A stretch of 64,000 bases of DNA from an uncultured Alphaproteobacteria bacterium (GCA_902555695.1 CACDTV010000002.1:1-64000), one strand, 5' to 3'. Shown: positions 18,186 to 28,026, numbered from the stretch's first letter. Numbers and translations: made by a program. Notes: generated from the sequence alone by a model not told the origin.

Positions 18186-19310
18186 TTAAGCAAATTCTGT
18201 TTCTTTGTAAGAAGATGTATCTTCCATTAACAATCTAGTATCAATATTTATACCTAAACCTTCATTGTCCTCTATTTTGACAAATCCATCTTTTATTTCA
18301 TAGTTTTGATTACTAAATTTTAATGAGTATGGAATATATTCAGGAAAAAATTCTGCCATCTCCGTATTTGCAAAACTCATACATACATGTACCATCGCGG
18401 ATGCTGCAATTGACATAGAATTCCAACAATGAGGAGAAACCGCAACTTTTTTTTCATGAGATAATTTGATTATTTTTATCATATCAATAATTCCTCCAAC
18501 ACCTGAAATATCTGGATTAAAAATATCTACTGCATCCAAAGCTAAAGTTTCAATAAAATGATTTAATCCACATTGCTTTTCACCTGAAACTATTCTCAAA
18601 CCTGTTTTCTCTCTAATATCTTTAAGTGATCTTGTTGCTTCACCATCAACTGGCTCTTCAAACCAATAAGGTCTAAATTTCTGAACAAGTGAAGCTAGTT
18701 TTAATGATACATTTGTATCTTTAGGGCAGGCTAGATCTAACATAAGAGGTATTTTATATCCTAAAACATCTCTTATTTTTGAAACACATGTTGCTGCTTG
18801 CTCGGCAGTTCTGTTTTGAAGTGGATATATTTTAATTCCTCCATAACCATTGCTTAGTGTTTCTAAACACCTTGATGATAACATTTCATCATTTTTAAAA
18901 TCCTTACTCCATATTGTTGCATAAACAGGGACTTTTTCTCTATAATCCTTTGATAATATTTTATAAAGAGGTTTTTTTTCTTTCTTCCCCTCTATATCCC
19001 AAAGACTCATTTCTATAGCACTTGTTGCAGCGGAAAAGTCAATTCCACGATGTCCATCAGCTATTAAATTTGACTCTGTATAAAATCTATCTGGTGTTAT
19101 GTCTTTTAATTGAGATAAAGAGCTCATTAAATCATGAATAATTTTTACAATTCCTTTTTCTCTTGCAGGTAATGAAAAAGCCTCACCCCAGCCCTCAAAA
19201 CCATCAGAGTTAGTTAATTTTAAAAATATAAATGGTTTTATTTGTGACCATCCATCCTCAGTTAGTTTTGACTTGGTTATCCACGTCTCAACTTTTTTTA
19301 TGAATGTCAT
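18186..19310 (-). CDS. Enolase-superfamily (mandelate racemase/muconate lactonizing) enzyme
   Basis: A 374-residue MR/MLE enzyme that abstracts an alpha-proton from a carboxylate. Likely catalytic residues: K160 in GGIKIYP, metal ligands D192 (LMLDLACP), E218 (WFEEPVDG) and E244 (VSGEKQCG), and H294 in SPHCWNS as second base. The H plus K pattern is like the mandelate racemase subgroup, which includes many sugar-acid dehydratases. Substrate unknown. It is the last gene of a five-gene minus-strand operon, starting 3 bases after HMT copy 2. Confidence 0.85.
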   Translation of the reverse strand: MTFIKKVETWITKSKLTEDGWSQIKPFIFLKLTNSDGFEGWGEAFSLPAREKGIVKIIHDLMSSLSQLKDITPDRFYTESNLIADGHRGIDFSAATSAIEMSLWDIEGKKEKKPLYKILSKDYREKVPVYATIWSKDFKNDEMLSSRCLETLSNGYGGIKIYPLQNRTAEQAATCVSKIRDVLGYKIPLMLDLACPKDTNVSLKLASLVQKFRPYWFEEPVDGEATRSLKDIREKTGLRIVSGEKQCGLNHFIETLALDAVDIFNPDISGVGGIIDMIKIIKLSHEKKVAVSPHCWNSMSIAASAMVHVCMSFANTEMAEFFPEYIPYSLKFSNQNYEIKDGFVKIEDNEGLGINIDTRLLMEDTSSYKETEFA

Positions 19311-19313
19311 TCT

Positions 19314-20300
19314 TTAAAATTTTTCAATTAATTTCTTTAAATGATTATCACTTACACCACAACATCCACCAATGATTTGTATTTGATCATCGATAAATTC
19401 TAGGCAAGAATTTGCAAATTCATCTTCGTTACATGTAGCTATAGCTTCATGTGTGCTTGTATCAAATTTATGTATTTCTGGATAAAACATCATAGGGCCG
19501 CTCCAATGATCTTTTATAATTTTCAAGCCACCATAGCTATCTTGAAACCACGTGTGCATAATACCATAAACATCTCCACCAATATTTGTTAATGTTTTTA
19601 TAATATCTTCAAATAAAATTATATCATCTTCAGGTAAAAATTTTGGTTGTTCTTGATATATTTTTTCATCATAAATTAGTGATTTCTCTTTTTCAGCTCT
19701 AAAATTTCTTCCAACTATCGTGTTATCATATTTACTTACACAACAACTTAATCCAACCCATACAGGTAAACCAGTTTGCATAGCAGCATTCAATAATAAT
19801 TGAGAATGGTCTTTGTCTAATAACATTTCTAATATTAAAATATCTACACCAGAATTTTTTAGTGTGTTAGCTGCCTCTATATAATTCTCTTCTTCTTGTT
19901 TTAATGACGGAATAAATCTTGGATCAGGTACAAATTCATTTTCCTTTAAAGCAAAAAAATTAGAGAGACTTCCAGCTATAGCAACCTGATTTTCCTTATT
20001 ACAGTTTTTTAATGCTTTTCTTGCTAATTCGACAGATCTAGTTAAAAATTCTATAGTTTCTTTTTCACGATTTAAACTTTGTAAAACATGTCTATTGGTT
20101 GCAAAAGTGTTAGCGGTAATGATATCACATCCAGCATTGATGAAGTTTTCATGAACTTTTACAACAATATCAGGAGATGTAATTGTTGATAATGCTGCAA
20201 AAGCAGGGCTCATATCTCCACCTAATTTAGCAATCTCAGAACCATTTCCACCATCGAGGAAAATTTTTGAATTGTTATTTAATTTTTCTTTAAAAATCAT
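19314..20300 (-). CDS. Homocysteine S-methyltransferase-family protein (copy 2)
   Basis: A 328-residue paralogue of the gene at 17.3 kb. FLDGGNGSEIAKLGG opens the barrel, GCDIITANTFATNRHVL follows, and zinc-site cysteines are present in LSCCVSK (C186/C187) and IIGGCCGVSDNH (C313/C314). A methyl transfer to homocysteine or another thiol is expected from the family, with the donor unknown. It overlaps the EamA transporter gene by 4 bases and is followed at 3 bases by the enolase-family gene, so it is translated as part of that operon. Confidence 0.85.
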   Translation of the reverse strand: MIFKEKLNNNSKIFLDGGNGSEIAKLGGDMSPAFAALSTITSPDIVVKVHENFINAGCDIITANTFATNRHVLQSLNREKETIEFLTRSVELARKALKNCNKENQVAIAGSLSNFFALKENEFVPDPRFIPSLKQEEENYIEAANTLKNSGVDILILEMLLDKDHSQLLLNAAMQTGLPVWVGLSCCVSKYDNTIVGRNFRAEKEKSLIYDEKIYQEQPKFLPEDDIILFEDIIKTLTNIGGDVYGIMHTWFQDSYGGLKIIKDHWSGPMMFYPEIHKFDTSTHEAIATCNEDEFANSCLEFIDDQIQIIGGCCGVSDNHLKKLIEKF

Positions 20301-21190
20301 GATTTTTTTGTGTTTGGCGCTAGTACTACTGCTAAAATTCCACCAAGTACAATCATTGAACTTCCTATTATTTCTCGCCAGCCAAAAGGCTCATCTGTCA
20401 AAATACTAGAACTAGTCACACCAACAAGTATTTCTGATAAAAAAAGAATGGAACACAAACCTGCACCTAATTTGCTAGGAGACCAGAATATTACTATACC
20501 TGTGGGTATAAAATAAAAAACAGATATAAAGAAAAGAAATGAAGACATTGCAACGAAAGATTCCATTGTAGGCATAGGTCCTAAATAATCTTTTAAAAAG
20601 AAGCCAGCGACAATGTTAAATAAAGTTCCATAAAAAAAGAAAGAAAAAATAGTTGGAAATACACCATCTGTCTTTGCGATTTCTAATTTTATCATCCCTC
20701 CAGCAAATAATGCCCCTCCTGCAAAAGCTAACCAATCACCAGCATTCTCTGGTAAAGGGATTATTGTTTGCTTACTAAATACTACCCATAGCCCCCCCAA
20801 AGCTAAACCAAGTGTTAAAGCTCTTTCTATCCCAGGTCTTTTTTTTAAAAATAAAATTTCAAAAATAGTAGTCCATATTGGTGTCATGTAAAAAAGTATT
20901 AATGCTCGAACTACATCAGTTAAAAGAAAACTCAACGCATAACAAATAAAACCACCCCCGCAAAGTAAGCCTGTTATCGGTAGCTCTAAACCAAAAGTTC
21001 TTCCATTAATTTTACGCCACACTGCAATTGGAGATAAAATTAAAACTCCAATAATCATTTGTGAGATGGTTCCCCAACCACCAGTAAGACCACCATCTTC
21101 TAATATTCTTTGTGGTAACCAATATATTCCCCATGATCCAGCTGATATAGCAAGGGCAGCTGCTATTTTATAATGATGAGGGTGCCTCAT
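20297..21190 (-). CDS. EamA-family (DMT) membrane transporter
   Basis: A 297-residue protein with about ten membrane helices in two EamA repeats, typical of drug/metabolite exporters. The second repeat begins near LAFAGGALFAGGMIKLE and ends EPFGWREIIGSSMIVLGGILAV, the usual EamA closing helix. It is embedded in an operon between an amidase (5-base gap) and HMT copy 2 (4-base overlap), so it probably moves a substrate or product of those enzymes. A second, divergent EamA gene is at 23.85 kb. Confidence 0.87.
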   Translation of the reverse strand: MRHPHHYKIAAALAISAGSWGIYWLPQRILEDGGLTGGWGTISQMIIGVLILSPIAVWRKINGRTFGLELPITGLLCGGGFICYALSFLLTDVVRALILFYMTPIWTTIFEILFLKKRPGIERALTLGLALGGLWVVFSKQTIIPLPENAGDWLAFAGGALFAGGMIKLEIAKTDGVFPTIFSFFFYGTLFNIVAGFFLKDYLGPMPTMESFVAMSSFLFFISVFYFIPTGIVIFWSPSKLGAGLCSILFLSEILVGVTSSSILTDEPFGWREIIGSSMIVLGGILAVVLAPNTKKS

Positions 21191-21195
21191 TATAA

Positions 21196-22611
21196 TTAAT
21201 CTAACAGAGGTTTAAACTTACTAAAGTTAAATATTTCCTCATATTTTTTTGCAAAAGCAAATAATTGTAAATCATTTTTCCTTTTTCCAATTATCTGCAT
21301 ACCCATTGGCATACCAAGTTCATCAAATCCGACAGGGATAGTAAATGTCGGTAATTCAAGAAGACTGGATAATATAAAAATTTCTAACCAACGGTGGTAA
21401 GTATCTAACTCAAAAGAATTTATTTTTTCAGGAAACTGTTGATTTTTATCAAATGGAAATAGTTGTGCAGAGGGTAAAGCTAGAAAATCAAAGTTTTTAA
21501 AAATATTTTCAATTTGTTCTAAACACCTTTTTTTTTGTTTATAAGCACTATCTAAGTCTTCATCTTTTATATTTTTTCCTTGATTGAACTCCCATATAGC
21601 TTGGTAAGTCATTGTATTAATATCATTTATATTCATTGCTAAAGTATCATCGTAAATACTTTTTGATCTAAACGTAATCCAGCTATTCCATAGAGCTATA
21701 TTATCTAAATCTGGTTTTAATCTTTCAATTTTTATATTCAAGTTTTCTAATTTTTTAAGTTGAGACTCACACATATCTAAAATTTTTGTTTCAATTTTAT
21801 AATTGTTATTCATATTAGATAACCAACCTATTTTGATATTGGTTAAATCTTCATCTTTTATTTTTTGATTTTTAAAAAGTTCTTTTAAATCAAATGAGTA
21901 GTTATCCCTTGTATCACTTCCAATCATTTCATCTAATAAAAATGCCATATCACTTGGTGATTTTGCTAAACAACCAGGTGTTGTGAGTATGGGAATTTTT
22001 GATAATTGGTTCCCTCTATCTACTGAAATTAAGCCAGGTGTAGGTCTGTATCCATAAATATTTGCATATGCTGCTGGTCCTCTGCATGACCCCATTTGAT
22101 CAGTGCCGTCTGCAAATGGTATCAGTCCTGCGGCTACAGCTGTGCTGGCTCCTCCACTTGATCCTGCTGCAGATTTTGAGTTATCATAATAATTAGAAGT
22201 TGGGCCAAACAATCTGTTTATTGTATGTCCACCAACACCTAATTCCGCTGTGTTAGTTTTTCCAATTATAATAGCTCCGCTTTTAATTAGACGTTCTACA
22301 AATAATGAATTTTTTTTAGGAAAATAATCTTTTGTTCCAGGATAGCCATATGTTGTTTTAATGCCAACTACATCACTTAAGTCTTTAATAGCTATAGGAA
22401 TTCCATTTAAAGTCTTCTCAGATTGAGTTGAATTATCTTTATTTGTAGCTTCTTTTATAAGATCCCCTCTATCCTTGAGAAGCACTATTGCATTTAAATC
22501 TGGATTAAATTTTTCAATTCTATCCAAATAGTATTCCATTACCTCTTTGATAGATATTTGACGCTGGTGAATGCTTTGTATTATTTTTTCAACAGATTGA
22601 TCCTCAAGCAT
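21196..22611 (-). CDS. Amidase-signature family hydrolase
   Basis: A 471-residue AS-family amide hydrolase. The Ser-cisSer-Lys triad is readable as K76 (IAIKDLSD), S151 (AAGSSGGAS) and S175 (DQMGSCRGPA); the glycine/serine stretch is intact, so it is likely active. GatA is unlikely because no gatB or gatC is nearby and the gene sits among catabolic genes. The amide substrate is unknown. It starts 6 bases after the Fe-dependent dehydrogenase stop and is followed at 5 bases by EamA. Confidence 0.88.
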   Translation of the reverse strand: MLEDQSVEKIIQSIHQRQISIKEVMEYYLDRIEKFNPDLNAIVLLKDRGDLIKEATNKDNSTQSEKTLNGIPIAIKDLSDVVGIKTTYGYPGTKDYFPKKNSLFVERLIKSGAIIIGKTNTAELGVGGHTINRLFGPTSNYYDNSKSAAGSSGGASTAVAAGLIPFADGTDQMGSCRGPAAYANIYGYRPTPGLISVDRGNQLSKIPILTTPGCLAKSPSDMAFLLDEMIGSDTRDNYSFDLKELFKNQKIKDEDLTNIKIGWLSNMNNNYKIETKILDMCESQLKKLENLNIKIERLKPDLDNIALWNSWITFRSKSIYDDTLAMNINDINTMTYQAIWEFNQGKNIKDEDLDSAYKQKKRCLEQIENIFKNFDFLALPSAQLFPFDKNQQFPEKINSFELDTYHRWLEIFILSSLLELPTFTIPVGFDELGMPMGMQIIGKRKNDLQLFAFAKKYEEIFNFSKFKPLLD

Positions 22612-22617
22612 AGAGGC

Positions 22618-23808
22618 TTAGCGAGCTTGTTTTATACTTTGAGTAACAATTTCTTTCATTTGCAACAATGATGCTTCTTTTGGATTTGTTGCATAGGCTT
22701 GATCCTGCATTGCTTTTTTTGCTATCCTTTCAGCACAGTCTTCGGGAACATCAATCTCACTTAAACTTTTAGGGATACTTAATCTATCTAGTAACATTTC
22801 GATATTTTGAGTAAATTCATTTACTGTATGACTTTCAAATTGCATAGCCTCTGACATTCTTTGAACTTTTTCATCCATACCTGGTAAATTGAAATGAAGA
22901 ACAGGCGGTAAAACAATAGCATTCGTCAAACCATGATGAGTATTAAATTCTGCTCCAACCATGTGCGATATAGAATGAACATTACCTAACCCCTTTAAAA
23001 AGGATATTCCTCCCAAGTATGACCCTATAATCATCCCACCTCTTGCCAACAAATTATTTGGTTCTTCTACCGCTAAAACAAGAGATTTTGAAATTAAATT
23101 AAGACTTTCCAAAGCAGCTCCATCACAAAGTGGATGAAAACCTGGCACACAGTATCCTTCGATACTATGTACAAGCGCATCGACACCTGTCCACGCTGTT
23201 AATTTTGGAGGCAATTCTAATGTTAACTCTGGATCTACTAGTGTAAATATAGGCCTTACATCTGGATGCCATATGCAAAATTTCATTCCTTTTTCTAAAT
23301 GTGTAACCATTGCTGTTATTTCTGTTTCAGCTCCAGTTCCTGCAGTCGTAGGTATGGTTATTATTTTTGGAAATGCATTTTCTTTTGTTATCTTTGGAAC
23401 AGGTTGTTCAAACTCAAAATCCCATAATGGGGTTTCACTATTAACGGTTAAACATATGGATTTACCACCATCCATTGCACTTCCACCACCAATAGCTATG
23501 ATTGAGTCGTGACTTCCATTTTTAAATTGGTCACATCCTTTGGATATCTCGTCATCTCGTGGGTTAGGAGATATATTATAAAATAAATCTGATTTAATAT
23601 TATTTTTAGACAATAATTCTATTAACTTTTTAATAAAAGGAAGATCCTTACTACCACTATCTGTTACAATAAGAGGATTTTTAATATCAAATTCCTCACA
23701 AAATTTTCCAATTTCATTAAATCTTCCTGGTCCATAATACGTGGTTGTCGGAAACGTCCAGTCTTGATTAGAGAGAATATCTTTTTCATTTAGTTTAAAG
23801 TTTTTCAT
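22618..23808 (-). CDS. Iron-containing alcohol dehydrogenase
   Basis: A 396-residue group III Fe-ADH. GGGSAMDGGK is the nucleotide-binding loop, TTAGTGAE a conserved turn, and metal ligands lie in WTGVDALVHSIEGY (D, H) and ISHMVGAEFNTHHGLTNAIVLP (H, H). It oxidises or reduces an unknown alcohol/aldehyde with NAD(P). It is the first gene of a tight five-gene minus-strand operon, and a 41-base divergent spacer with the plus-strand EamA gene must carry both promoters. Confidence 0.9.
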   Translation of the reverse strand: MKNFKLNEKDILSNQDWTFPTTTYYGPGRFNEIGKFCEEFDIKNPLIVTDSGSKDLPFIKKLIELLSKNNIKSDLFYNISPNPRDDEISKGCDQFKNGSHDSIIAIGGGSAMDGGKSICLTVNSETPLWDFEFEQPVPKITKENAFPKIITIPTTAGTGAETEITAMVTHLEKGMKFCIWHPDVRPIFTLVDPELTLELPPKLTAWTGVDALVHSIEGYCVPGFHPLCDGAALESLNLISKSLVLAVEEPNNLLARGGMIIGSYLGGISFLKGLGNVHSISHMVGAEFNTHHGLTNAIVLPPVLHFNLPGMDEKVQRMSEAMQFESHTVNEFTQNIEMLLDRLSIPKSLSEIDVPEDCAERIAKKAMQDQAYATNPKEASLLQMKEIVTQSIKQAR

Positions 23809-23849
23809 TTAAGATAATAAAGTTTATAACAAGTTAATAGTGATATGAA

Positions 23850-24761
23850 ATGATTAATTTTATCAATAATCAAAAAAATACATTTCTTGCAATCTTTGCA
23901 ATGGTTATTGGAGTAATATTCATAGATATACACGGATTGATTGTAAAATATTTAGGAGGTGAATATTCAACAATTCAATTAGCTCTTTTTAGAAATACTT
24001 TTGCAATAATTCCTCTCATACTTTTACTAATTTATAATAAAGAAAGTTCAGATCTTTTTAAAAATTTAAATAAAAAATTTATTTTATTTTGTTTTATAAG
24101 AGGTTCTTGTTTTTTGGCTATTAATATTTTGTATTACATTGCTATAAATAATATGGAATTTGCTACAGCATCTACATTAACTTTTTCCTCTACATTTTTT
24201 ATAGTAATTTTATCAATTTTCTTTTTGGGAGATAGAGTGGGTATATATAGATGGTCAGCAGTTATAATTGGCTTTGTTGGAGTAGTAATGATTATGAAAC
24301 CTAATAGTAGTATTTTTTCCTATTATTCTATTTTACCAATACTAGTTGCTTTCTTATGGGCTGTCCAAGTGATAGTACTAAAATTCATACCAGACAATTT
24401 TACTACAGGAAAAATTCAATTTTATTCTCTGTTTTCATCCTTTCTAGGTTCGTTAATATTTATTTTTTTTACAACTGGTCATACATATATCGAGAGTAAT
24501 ACTGACTTTTTAATTTTATCTCTAATTGGTATTTTTGGAGGAACTGCTGCAATTTTATTTATTTACTCTTATAGGTTAATAGCAGCTAGTAAGATTGCAG
24601 TTTTTGAATATTTAGCAATACCCTCATCTTTTATTCTAGCCTGGATATTTTTTGGTGAAGCACCTTTTGATCAACTTTTCCCTGGAGTTTTATTAATAGT
24701 TTTTGCAGGAATGATTATTATTTGGAGAGATAAAAATAAGAAAATTAATAAACCAAACTAA
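23850..24761 (+). CDS. EamA-family (DMT) membrane transporter
   Basis: A 303-residue ten-helix transporter with two EamA repeats: FIDIHGLIVKYLGGEYSTIQLALFRN in the first, and VFEYLAIPSSFILAWIFFGEAP near the end of the second. The C-terminus is positively charged and cytosolic. It is divergent from the Fe-ADH operon and ends 9 bases before the convergent proV-like gene. It differs clearly in sequence from the other EamA gene at 20.3 kb. Substrate unknown. Confidence 0.87.
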   Translation: MINFINNQKNTFLAIFAMVIGVIFIDIHGLIVKYLGGEYSTIQLALFRNTFAIIPLILLLIYNKESSDLFKNLNKKFILFCFIRGSCFLAINILYYIAINNMEFATASTLTFSSTFFIVILSIFFLGDRVGIYRWSAVIIGFVGVVMIMKPNSSIFSYYSILPILVAFLWAVQVIVLKFIPDNFTTGKIQFYSLFSSFLGSLIFIFFTTGHTYIESNTDFLILSLIGIFGGTAAILFIYSYRLIAASKIAVFEYLAIPSSFILAWIFFGEAPFDQLFPGVLLIVFAGMIIIWRDKNKKINKPN

Positions 24762-24770
24762 ATCATATGG

Positions 24771-25805
24771 TCATTTAGATTTCATAGACTTCATAACAAT
24801 GGTTCGATCAATTTCTCCAACTAGCTCTCCAGATTGAGAATTTATTATAGGGTAGGCCGTATCATCTTCACATATCTGGTCAATTAATGTTTCAATTTTA
24901 GCTTTTTCATCTATGCATTTTGTTTTATCAGAAAATAATTTTTTTGACTCATCAGAACATTCCTTACGCATAACTTTTCCTGCGCTTAATACTTTATATT
25001 TTGGAACATCTTCACAAAAATCTTTAACGTATTTATCAACTGGGTTTGCCACAATTTCTTCAGGTGTTCCAACCTGAGAAATCTCTCCATCTTTCATAAT
25101 AGCAATATGATCTCCCATTTTTATTGCCTCTAAAAAATCATGAGTAATAAAAACCATAGTTCGTTGTAATTTTTTTTGTATGTCTAAGAGTTCGTCTTGC
25201 ATTTCTCTTCTAATCAATGGGTCTAAAGCAGAAAATGGTTCATCAAATATTAAGATTTCTGGCTCAACTGCCATTGCACGTGCTAAACCAACTCTTTGTT
25301 GCATTCCACCTGATAGCTCTCTTGGATAATTGTTATGCCAACCTTTTAAACCAACAAGATTTAAAGACTCTGTAGCCTTGTCTAATCTTTCTTGTTTTTT
25401 TTCTCCCCTAATTTCTAAACCATAAGAAATATTTTCAAGAACTGTCCGATGTGGAAAAAGTCCAAAGTGTTGAAATACCATACTCATTTTATTTCTTCTA
25501 AGGTCAAGAAGGCTATTTCTACTTATTTTTGTGATGTCAATATCATCAATAATTACCGATCCAGATGTAGGTTCAATTAATCTAGTTAAACATCTAACTA
25601 AAGTTGATTTTCCACTACCTGATAACCCCATTACAACAAATGTTTCACCTTTTTGAATGGAAAAGCTTACATCTTTTACAGCTACTACATGTCCGGTTTT
25701 TTCTTGGACTTCGTCTCTACTTAAATTTGGATCTAAATTGTCTAAAATTCTTTTTTCGTCATTGCCAAAAATTTTCCATATATTTGAGCAAACAATTTTA
25801 TCCAT
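24771..25805 (-). CDS. proV: Glycine betaine/proline-type ABC transporter ATP-binding protein
   Basis: ProV/OpuAA-type ATPase that drives quaternary-ammonium or sulfonium osmolyte uptake. In the 344-residue protein Walker A GLSGSGKST is at 60-68, Q-loop MVFQHFGLFPHRTV, signature LSGGMQQRVGLARA, Walker B ILIFDEPFSALD, and a C-terminal CBS-like region (about 285-340) that in this family senses ionic strength. An N-terminal extension before AVKDVSF is normal for ProV. It is divergent from the permease gene at 25903; the 97-base AT-rich spacer should hold both promoters. Confidence 0.9.
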   Translation of the reverse strand: MDKIVCSNIWKIFGNDEKRILDNLDPNLSRDEVQEKTGHVVAVKDVSFSIQKGETFVVMGLSGSGKSTLVRCLTRLIEPTSGSVIIDDIDITKISRNSLLDLRRNKMSMVFQHFGLFPHRTVLENISYGLEIRGEKKQERLDKATESLNLVGLKGWHNNYPRELSGGMQQRVGLARAMAVEPEILIFDEPFSALDPLIRREMQDELLDIQKKLQRTMVFITHDFLEAIKMGDHIAIMKDGEISQVGTPEEIVANPVDKYVKDFCEDVPKYKVLSAGKVMRKECSDESKKLFSDKTKCIDEKAKIETLIDQICEDDTAYPIINSQSGELVGEIDRTIVMKSMKSK

Positions 25806-25902
25806 ATTATTCAGGTTTAAAGCTATTATAATTGTGAATTAATACTATTAAAATAAAATTATTTTTATAAATTCTTATATAATTGAATAAATATACTTAA
25901 AT
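25806..25902. promoter_or_regulatory. Divergent promoter region, proV / proW
   Basis: A 97-base, almost pure A+T spacer separates the divergent ATPase and permease genes. It contains several TATAAT-like hexamers on both strands (for example around 25865-25880), but no convincing -35/-10 pair or inverted-repeat operator could be singled out. Both transcripts must start here or inside the flanking starts. Confidence 0.4.
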
Positions 25903-28026
25903 ATGTCTTTAAATCAAAATATAGATACTAAAAATAAATTAAATAAAAATATAATTTTTTACTTAAGTATTTTTATCATTGGGGCAGTTGCATATTATCT
26001 GTCGATTATTAATGAGGACCCTACTGTATTTCCTAAATCTATTACTGATGAATTTAAATTTACCGCATGGATAAATGCTGGAGAGGATTATTTAAAAGAT
26101 AACTATAGATGGATAACGAGATTATTTGCCTCTTTTTTACAAGCCGGTTACATGGCATTAGAAAATTTCTTTGTTGAATCTCCATGGATTTTAATAATGT
26201 CTTTAATGGCTCTTCCAGCTTTAGCATATGGTGGTATTAAATTAGCTCTATTTTGTATGTTTACAGTTTATTTCTGGGGTGCTGTGGACATGTGGGAAGT
26301 CTCAATGCAAACATTAGCATTAATGGGTTTATCAGTAATTTTATCTGTAATTTTTGGAGTTATCCTAGGAATACTTAGTTCTCAAAGTGATAGATTTGAA
26401 AATTTTCTAAAACCTATTTTAGACACCATGCAAGTCATGCCTGCCTTTGTATATTTATTCCCTGCTATGTTCTTTTTTGGAATTGGCGGTGCTCCAGCAA
26501 TACTTGCTACATTAATTTATGCTATGCCCCCAATTATAAGGTTAACAAATTTAGGAATAAGACAAGTATCTAAAGAAACAATAGAGTCAGCTGAGTCTTT
26601 TGGATCTAATAAACTTCAGCTTTTATTTAAAATTAAAATTCCAATGGCCTTACCAAGTATCATGATGGGTGTTAATCAAACAATTATGATGGCTTTAGCT
26701 TTAGTTGTTCTTGCAACTTTTATTGGTGCTGAGGGTTTAGGTGGTCAAGTATGGCAAGCAATTAGAAAATTAGATGTTGGTTGGGCGATGGAAGGGGGCT
26801 TGTGTATTTTATTTATGGCTATAATGTTTGACAGAATAAGTAGTGCTATTAGTAAAGAAAAAGATAGCTTACCAGATGATGTAATAAAATTTTACTTATT
26901 ACCACAAAATTTACACAGAAACCCTGTAGCAAACTTAATTGAATTACCCTTGAGAATATCTGTAAAGCTTATAAATAAATTTTTTACAACTATTATTAAT
27001 GTTTTTGCTAATATTATTTCTAGCTTAATTTCTCTTTTTAATAAATCTGATAATAATTCTGTTAAAAATTTTATAAATCAACGATATTTTTTATTTTCAT
27101 CATTTTTAATTTTTATCTTCATTTATATTTTTGATGCATACATTTATAGTATAGGAACTTTCCCAGAAACATGGGCAATTGATATCCAAAAACCAATAGA
27201 AGATGCTGTTAAGGCAATGACTCTTGATCCTGGTTTTATATCATTTGCAAAAGGCATGAAGTATTTTGTTTACTTGTATTTACTAAATCCATTAAATTTA
27301 TTTCTAACTCAGATACCTTGGTGGTATACAATGATTGTTTTTATACTTATAGGATATGTTACAGTTGGAATAAAGTTTGCCACCATTACCGCAATATTAT
27401 TAGCCTTTATTGGAGCTACAGGTATGTGGGTGCATTCAATGATTACATTATCTTCAGTATTGGTTTCAGTTTTAATTTGTTTTGTTATAGGTGTACCACT
27501 TGGAGTAATAGCATCCTACAATAAATGGTACAGAGATATCCAAAATGTTGTTTTAGATGCAATGCAAACTTTGCCTTATTTTTGCTATTTAATTCCTGTT
27601 TTAATGTTTTTTGGAGGAAATATAGTATCTGCAGTTATTGCAACAGTTATATATTCTGTGCCACCAATAATAAGATTAACAGCTCTTGGTTTGTCACAAG
27701 TTTCAGGGAGCTATTCAGAGGTATCTAAATCTTTTGGAGGAACAGGAATTCAAACTTTAAATAAAGTAAAATTTCCACTAGCTGTTCCCAGTCTAGTCAT
27801 GGGTTTTAATCAAACTGTAATAATGGCATTTGCAATGCAAATTGTTACACCATTGATTGGAGGAAAAGGTTTAGGACTCCAAGTATTTAATGCACTTCAA
27901 AGATCAGATACAGGAAGAGGTCTATCAGCCGGTTTAGCTATCGTTCTTCTAGCTATTATCATCGATAGGATAACCCACGCCTGGACTAAGAAACAAAGAC
28001 AAGCCCTTGGATTAGATAAATCCTAA
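25903..28026 (+). CDS. proW: Two-domain glycine betaine/proline-type ABC permease
   Basis: A 707-residue membrane protein with two complete ProW-like permease domains. The first is at about residues 110-320 (LDTMQVMPAFVYLFPAMFFF, ESAESFGSNKLQL) and the second at about 480-700 (LDAMQTLPYFCYLIPVLMFF, VSKSFGGTGIQTL), joined by a helical linker. Usual ProW is about half this size and dimerises; here both halves are fused, a form known in some alphaproteobacterial osmolyte importers. The repeated EAA-type loops would each contact the ProV ATPase. Its stop overlaps the next start (TAATG), coupling it to the molybdoenzyme gene. Confidence 0.9.
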   Translation: MSLNQNIDTKNKLNKNIIFYLSIFIIGAVAYYLSIINEDPTVFPKSITDEFKFTAWINAGEDYLKDNYRWITRLFASFLQAGYMALENFFVESPWILIMSLMALPALAYGGIKLALFCMFTVYFWGAVDMWEVSMQTLALMGLSVILSVIFGVILGILSSQSDRFENFLKPILDTMQVMPAFVYLFPAMFFFGIGGAPAILATLIYAMPPIIRLTNLGIRQVSKETIESAESFGSNKLQLLFKIKIPMALPSIMMGVNQTIMMALALVVLATFIGAEGLGGQVWQAIRKLDVGWAMEGGLCILFMAIMFDRISSAISKEKDSLPDDVIKFYLLPQNLHRNPVANLIELPLRISVKLINKFFTTIINVFANIISSLISLFNKSDNNSVKNFINQRYFLFSSFLIFIFIYIFDAYIYSIGTFPETWAIDIQKPIEDAVKAMTLDPGFISFAKGMKYFVYLYLLNPLNLFLTQIPWWYTMIVFILIGYVTVGIKFATITAILLAFIGATGMWVHSMITLSSVLVSVLICFVIGVPLGVIASYNKWYRDIQNVVLDAMQTLPYFCYLIPVLMFFGGNIVSAVIATVIYSVPPIIRLTALGLSQVSGSYSEVSKSFGGTGIQTLNKVKFPLAVPSLVMGFNQTVIMAFAMQIVTPLIGGKGLGLQVFNALQRSDTGRGLSAGLAIVLLAIIIDRITHAWTKKQRQALGLDKS

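Noticed and set aside
25604-25842. Two plus-strand frames over the start of the proV-like gene and the spacer
   Set aside because: They are antisense to the Walker A region of the ATPase and have no family features.
27318-27728. Cysteine-rich plus-strand frames inside proW
   Set aside because: Out-of-frame shadows of the second permease domain.
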